Shown piece after piece: positions 51,601 through 57,257 of a stretch of DNA of 64,000 nt. The notes beneath the pieces are model-generated. The model did no database searches, was not told the DNA's origin, and saw only the letters and a list, made by a program, of their open reading frames with translations. The DNA lies in NCBI RefSeq assembly GCF_003945595.2, contig NW_024104898.1, positions 1,054,001-1,118,000 on the forward strand, given 5' to 3'. The DNA is from Pipra filicauda. Lineage: Eukaryota > Chordata > Aves > Passeriformes > Pipridae. A program made the translations under genes and the position numbers. The first letter of the stretch is position 1. Each line of letters opens with the position of its first letter.

Positions 51601-54600
51601 TTCTATGAAAAATTGTGATTTGCGCACATCCAATGAGTTGTTCAGAGCTGGGTTGTTAAATTCTCTGGGGTCTATAGCCTTGTCTAGTTAAATTACAAGT
51701 ATTGGAGGCTACTTGACTTCTGTGAGCTAGTTCTCAAAACTAGGAGTGAATTACCCTCTATGGTACGTGCTGGAGTAGCAGTCCTTAATTGCAGAAGACA
51801 AACCTGTTAGGCCTGGAGAAGGAAAGAAATGGGACCTTAGGAAGCTGGGTTTAGAGGTGACTTTAACAATTTAATTAGTTCTGTGCACTGCATGAAGCAA
51901 GTGTTTGGTGGGAAAGGTTGTAATTATTGTGTAATTAAAGATCATATTATAAAATGATACTCATGCATGGGAGCAGACTGCAATGAGACTGCCCACACAG
52001 TGTTAATTCCACCATCTTCTGATTGTTGGTCACTTGACAGCAAGTTGTTTTCAAATGTCATTTTTTGTATGCAGTCTCCTTTAGATTGCGTATGTATTAT
52101 TGTATGTATTATGGGTTTCTTTGGTGCAGGATAAGAAATTCTTGCTCAGAGCCTAGATAATGAGTTCCATGACTTTTTTCAGGACCTGTCTCTTGTTGTG
52201 GGTAAACTAGGACCTTGCCTGATACAAGTCTGTTACCCTAAACACAACCAGCTGCAGTGGTGTGGCTTGTGCCTTCTGTCAGACACAATTAACTTCTTCC
52301 TCCCTGTAAACATGTTTAATTATCATTCACACAGTTAAATTCTTAGTCCACATAATACTTACATGCTGCATAACTATGGAGCAATGGAGAATACAAAATT
52401 CCACTTGGCTTTTAGAAGCCAAAGTTACAATTTTTATTGTTGTTGCAATGAACTTTCGAAGTCTGACTATAGGAAGAACCTCAGGGCACTTTAATAAAGG
52501 AGTGACATAAGTAAAGTTATTCTTACCTAAGCCAGAAATCTGATGTGCTGTATGTTCTGGAAGGCCTACCAAAGATTTGTAGTATAAGAGAAAATTCAGT
52601 TTCAGTTGCGTGTACTATGACCTAATATATTTCTCAGAGACGCCCCTTCACTGGTACAAATCTGTGTGAACTTGTACTTTCCTGTGTCTCTAATAGATGA
52701 AGTAAGCAACTCTTTACAATGCATTGATATAACAGGAGCAGAGTCAGAATAACCAATAACAGAATAACAGTAGTTCAGCGTTCTGTTACAGCTTTGACCA
52801 GTATTTCCTTTTATCTTCTCTTTTGAAGACATTGATGAATGCCTGACTCCAACTACTTGTCCAGATACACAGTGCCTTAACGCTCCTGGCTCTTACCAGT
52901 GCATTCCTTGCAGAGTGGGATTCAGGGGCTGGAATGGACAGTGCCATGGTATGTTTAGTACTCTTTGTCTCTCCAGTCATCTGTCATCTGTTCTGAGGTG
53001 CTGTATTTCATATTCTGTCAGTGCTACAACCTGATGACAGCATTGTGCCCTGGGTCCCCATTTCATTCAATAATAATTGAAAATAGGAGATTTTTGAAAT
53101 TACTTTATCTTCTCAGACACAGTATGTATGAGGAAATTGTGTTTTACTGTAGATAAATGAACACTGAATCTAGAATACAAACAATATAATGGTAACTACA
53201 AAACAAAATTCTTGAAATAGCAAATATGGAACCAAAAGGGGATTACTATCAGTGAAATACTAGTAGGCTGTTGTTTGGTATTAGCAAACGGAAAAGCATG
53301 CAAATGCTAACACATCAGTGTGACTAGCAGATTTTTCAACAGGATATGGGACTTTGCTCACCAAGCATATTAATGAAACTTCTTAGTTATCTGTATGTCC
53401 AGCAAAATATTAGCATATCTTAAAGCACCTTGTCTCACTTCAGGTTAGGATTTTAGGACAGATTTCTCACATTTTACTTTTGTAGATTTGTTTTTAAATG
53501 TTAGATTTTTAATTTTTTTCAAATCAATTTTGGCTATTTGAGATAAAGGTAAGAAAGAGGAAATTAATCCATTGGACAAAAAGAAATAATCTTTTGGATT
53601 TTGAATGCCACTTTTTGGGGTACTACCAGAAACTTAAATTTAACATCAGTTGTGAAGGATCTGCTGTCTGTTGTGAGTACTCCTGACCACTTCGTGTAGT
53701 ACATGCACTATAATTTGTGATAGTTGGAATAAGCATGGTACCTAAACAGGTGTACAATATCATACATATAGGGAGTGTTTGCATTATTGTTGTACGTCAG
53801 CTTGTCAGTGTAATTCCATAGCTTATTTCCTAATGGCTCCCAGTTGCTGTGATTTGGTTCAGTTCACAAAGCAGTCTAAGAGCATTGGTTGAAAGAGCTC
53901 TGGAGGATGGGCACCTGCTGTGTTTCACCTGCATATGTGCTAGAGTCAGGTTGCAGTGAAGCATCTGAAAAATGCATGGTGTGGCTGTCAGATCCTCACC
54001 ACTAGTTTTTGCTGTACAGAATACATCTTTTTCAACCACTGTGTTTTCTAAAGAAGGCATACTGTCTGAACAGATCTGCCATGTCATAGCCACATATTTG
54101 GTCTTGTAATGTGATTTGATGTGGAGGAATGTATTTCTCAGGTAATTGCATCAATTTCAATGGAGTTGTAGCAAGATATGAAATGTTTACAACAAATTAA
54201 TGGGCTTCACTTAGCACAGATTACTCCACACTCATCTTTGTTTTGTTCCTTCCCACCTGCCTGGATCCCTGCTGCCCTTGCGAAGAGTGTGGCACATGTA
54301 CTCTGTTAGAACAGTTCCCTCTTAATTAACTCCTTTTTTGCAAAAATGTTTGCTTAATTCTGCATTCTTTCTCAATATCAAACTTGATTTCTGTACCTAT
54401 TTATAAAAATAGCCTGGTTGAAAATGCCATGGCCTAACTTTCACTTGCTTCATTCTTGCTAACCAGGTTAGTAGGAGCAAAATGAGAGAAGTCATTGCTT
54501 TGCTCAGATTTACAAACAGAACTAAGTCATGTCTTGGTTCCAAGTTACTGAAACTTTTTTACTTGTATTACTGCATGTAGTTTCCCTTTTTTCATTTGTT

Positions 54601-57221
54601 TTATGAAATGTTCTAAGCCTAGACATTCTCACTCACTTCATTAATGATGTGATTAGTTGATTTTTTGTTTATCCTAGACTTACATCATATTGGAAATGAG
54701 CCATACACATTTCAGAAAATGTAATGCAGACAGTTTGTCTTAAGTCTGTAGCTCTGCAATATTGTACAGCTTAAATACACTAGAAAGGAAAATATTTCCC
54801 ATTATCTGTGAAGGATATGTAAGTCCATTTTTCCATAAATTCATTTGTTTCTCTTGTTAATTTAGGTCAGTCTCAACTCTGCTGGTTTTCCCCAATGCTG
54901 TATTTTTTTTACCTCACTTCATTCCTCTGCTTGCACTTTATACCATAGAAAATCTACTGTAACAATTCTACAGTTCTTTGATGCCATTTACATTGTAATT
55001 TTCCAGGGTTTAAAGCCAGGAACATAGCCACTTTTACTTCATTAAGGCAAACCAATCAGTTTACTTCAAACTTGGGTAGAATACATTCAGTTGGAGTTTA
55101 GATGGGAATACCCAATGCATATTGGAATTAAAAAAGTGACACCTGCAGACCTTGCTTCCTCATTGTCTTGAAATTGCCACTGTCCCAGATCTTACAATGC
55201 ATTTGTGTTGTACATGGGACTATTTGAAATAATTGTTTTTTAAGCTTACTTTCAATCACTGATTTATTTTTCTCTCTCTACATTTGCACATTCAAATAAA
55301 TTCATGTATCATAATGTATCTAGAGCACACTTCTGTGTGATGATGAACAAATTAAAAAAATAGATTGACAAAGCTCTCTAGATCACCTTATGTTTGTCAT
55401 TGTGGTGGATTTTAGAGCTCTATGGTTAACTATCAATATTCAGCTTGTACAGCTTTAAGGACTCCATTAGAAAATATCAACAGTAACACACAGGTCAGTG
55501 GGGCTAATCCATGTACCTTTAACCATACTGTAAGGAACTTCAATAGAATCAGTTACAGGTCTGGATTTCATCTCAGAAGATTTAGATTCTGTTCCTGTTT
55601 TTCTGCTGGCATTATGGGGAAGCCTCTTGATCTTCGAGTCCCATCCAAAAATCAGAGATAGCATTACAGGTTTCTTTTTCAAGCAGATTGGAGATAAATA
55701 GATGAAAATGAATGTGTAAGAAGCAGGTTTGTTGTTCAGCTGGAAGTTTGTGTGCTTGACTGCTGAATTAGGCTCTGTGCCTTTTAACAGATTCTTCAAT
55801 TAGAGCATTGATCATATATGTTAAGAGCAAAGGTTGTGTTTTGTAGAGCAGGCACATTTTGCAACAGTAGGGATCTGAGAAATTAGCCTTGAAGAAAGGT
55901 AACACCTACTGAACTGCCACAGCAGAGCACCTGTGAATCTGTGCTGTCCTTTCTGGGAGGATGCCACTTCATCTTCTTGGCAACAGGACATCTTATTTAC
56001 AGAGTTAGAGACTTAAGTGAGGAAACAAGAACTGTAGGTCATTTGAAATATGGATGATAATGGTGATTTTGTTTGTGTCTGGGGAAAGATGGGCTTTGTC
56101 AAAGTCAGATGGTACAGGAGCTTGTAACGAGCCTTGAGTGATAAATACATATGAAGAAAATAGTTACTGCACATATTCACAATAGCTAATAAGAGCTATG
56201 ATGATGATTTAAAGATGTCTAATCTTTTTCCAGCTTTCCCTGTGATACAGCTGCCTAAATATCTCAAGTGCCTCAAACAATCTGCTGGCTTTTATGTTGA
56301 TGAGGTTTGTGTGCTTTCTGGTGGTAAAAGACAGGATAATTGGGAGTAATATGATTTCTGGCACATAAAAGCACACAAAATGTAGTTCTTTTTCTGCATC
56401 AGTGAAGCTAAAAAAATACAGCTTTTTCCATACAAACAGGGACACATGCTTTCTGTTGACTACATCCCCAAAATAAATAAATGAAATTTGAAAATTAAAC
56501 TTTTATTTTTTTAAGTGAAAACCACTGCTAGAAAAAGACAGTAATTGTTATTTTAGAATACAGAATTAATTCTAGCTGCATTTATAACAAAAAATTTCAT
56601 TTATTTCTATACCTGATTTCTATTCTGTTGATTTATACAAATTGCATTCAGAAGGAATTCTTGAAAATTATTCTTAAGTAGTAACATAGCAATTTTCATG
56701 TTGGCTAAGGAAAGTGGCCCATCTAGTTAATACCCTTCTTTCAGAGAATTATGAAAGTAGGTGTCTATGGGATAGCTTATAGAAAAAAAGTTTCTTTCAA
56801 GTCCTTCTAAATAAAGGATGGCTTGTGACTGGGAATATTTTTTTATAATCCTGTGGGGTTTTGTTGCATATGTAGATTAGCCTTACAAAGGGACCTGAAT
56901 AAAGTGCAGAAATCCCATTGAAATTCCTCAGGAATTATGGCCGTGCTTATGGCAGAATTTGAATAAATTCCCAAGCTCAACTGAAAGGCAATTGTACCCA
57001 AGTTAATTTTATAGTTGTGCTTTCTTTCTTTTCACAGATATAAATGAATGTCAGTACGGCAATCTCTGTACAAATGGACATTGTGAAAATCTCGAGGGAT
57101 CTTTCAGATGTATTTGTGGTCAGGGTTTCAAACTCTCTGCATCAAAGGATCAGTGTGAAGGTAGGAAATAATATGATCAAAATTCATAAGATTGCGCTTA
57201 CCTTTTAGATAATGTTTTTCA

Positions 57222-57257
<36 letters not shown>

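Noticed and set aside
55701..55772. D-E-N-E-C followed by several cysteines as the missing cbEGF exon
   Set aside because: There is no acceptor at a suitable place, the cysteine spacing is wrong (V-C-V-L-D-C), and a stop follows at once.
56055..56075. D-N-G-D-F-V-C as the N-G-D-C core of the missing cbEGF exon
   Set aside because: The cysteine is displaced by two residues, no other EGF cysteines are in frame, and there is no upstream acceptor with a calcium motif.
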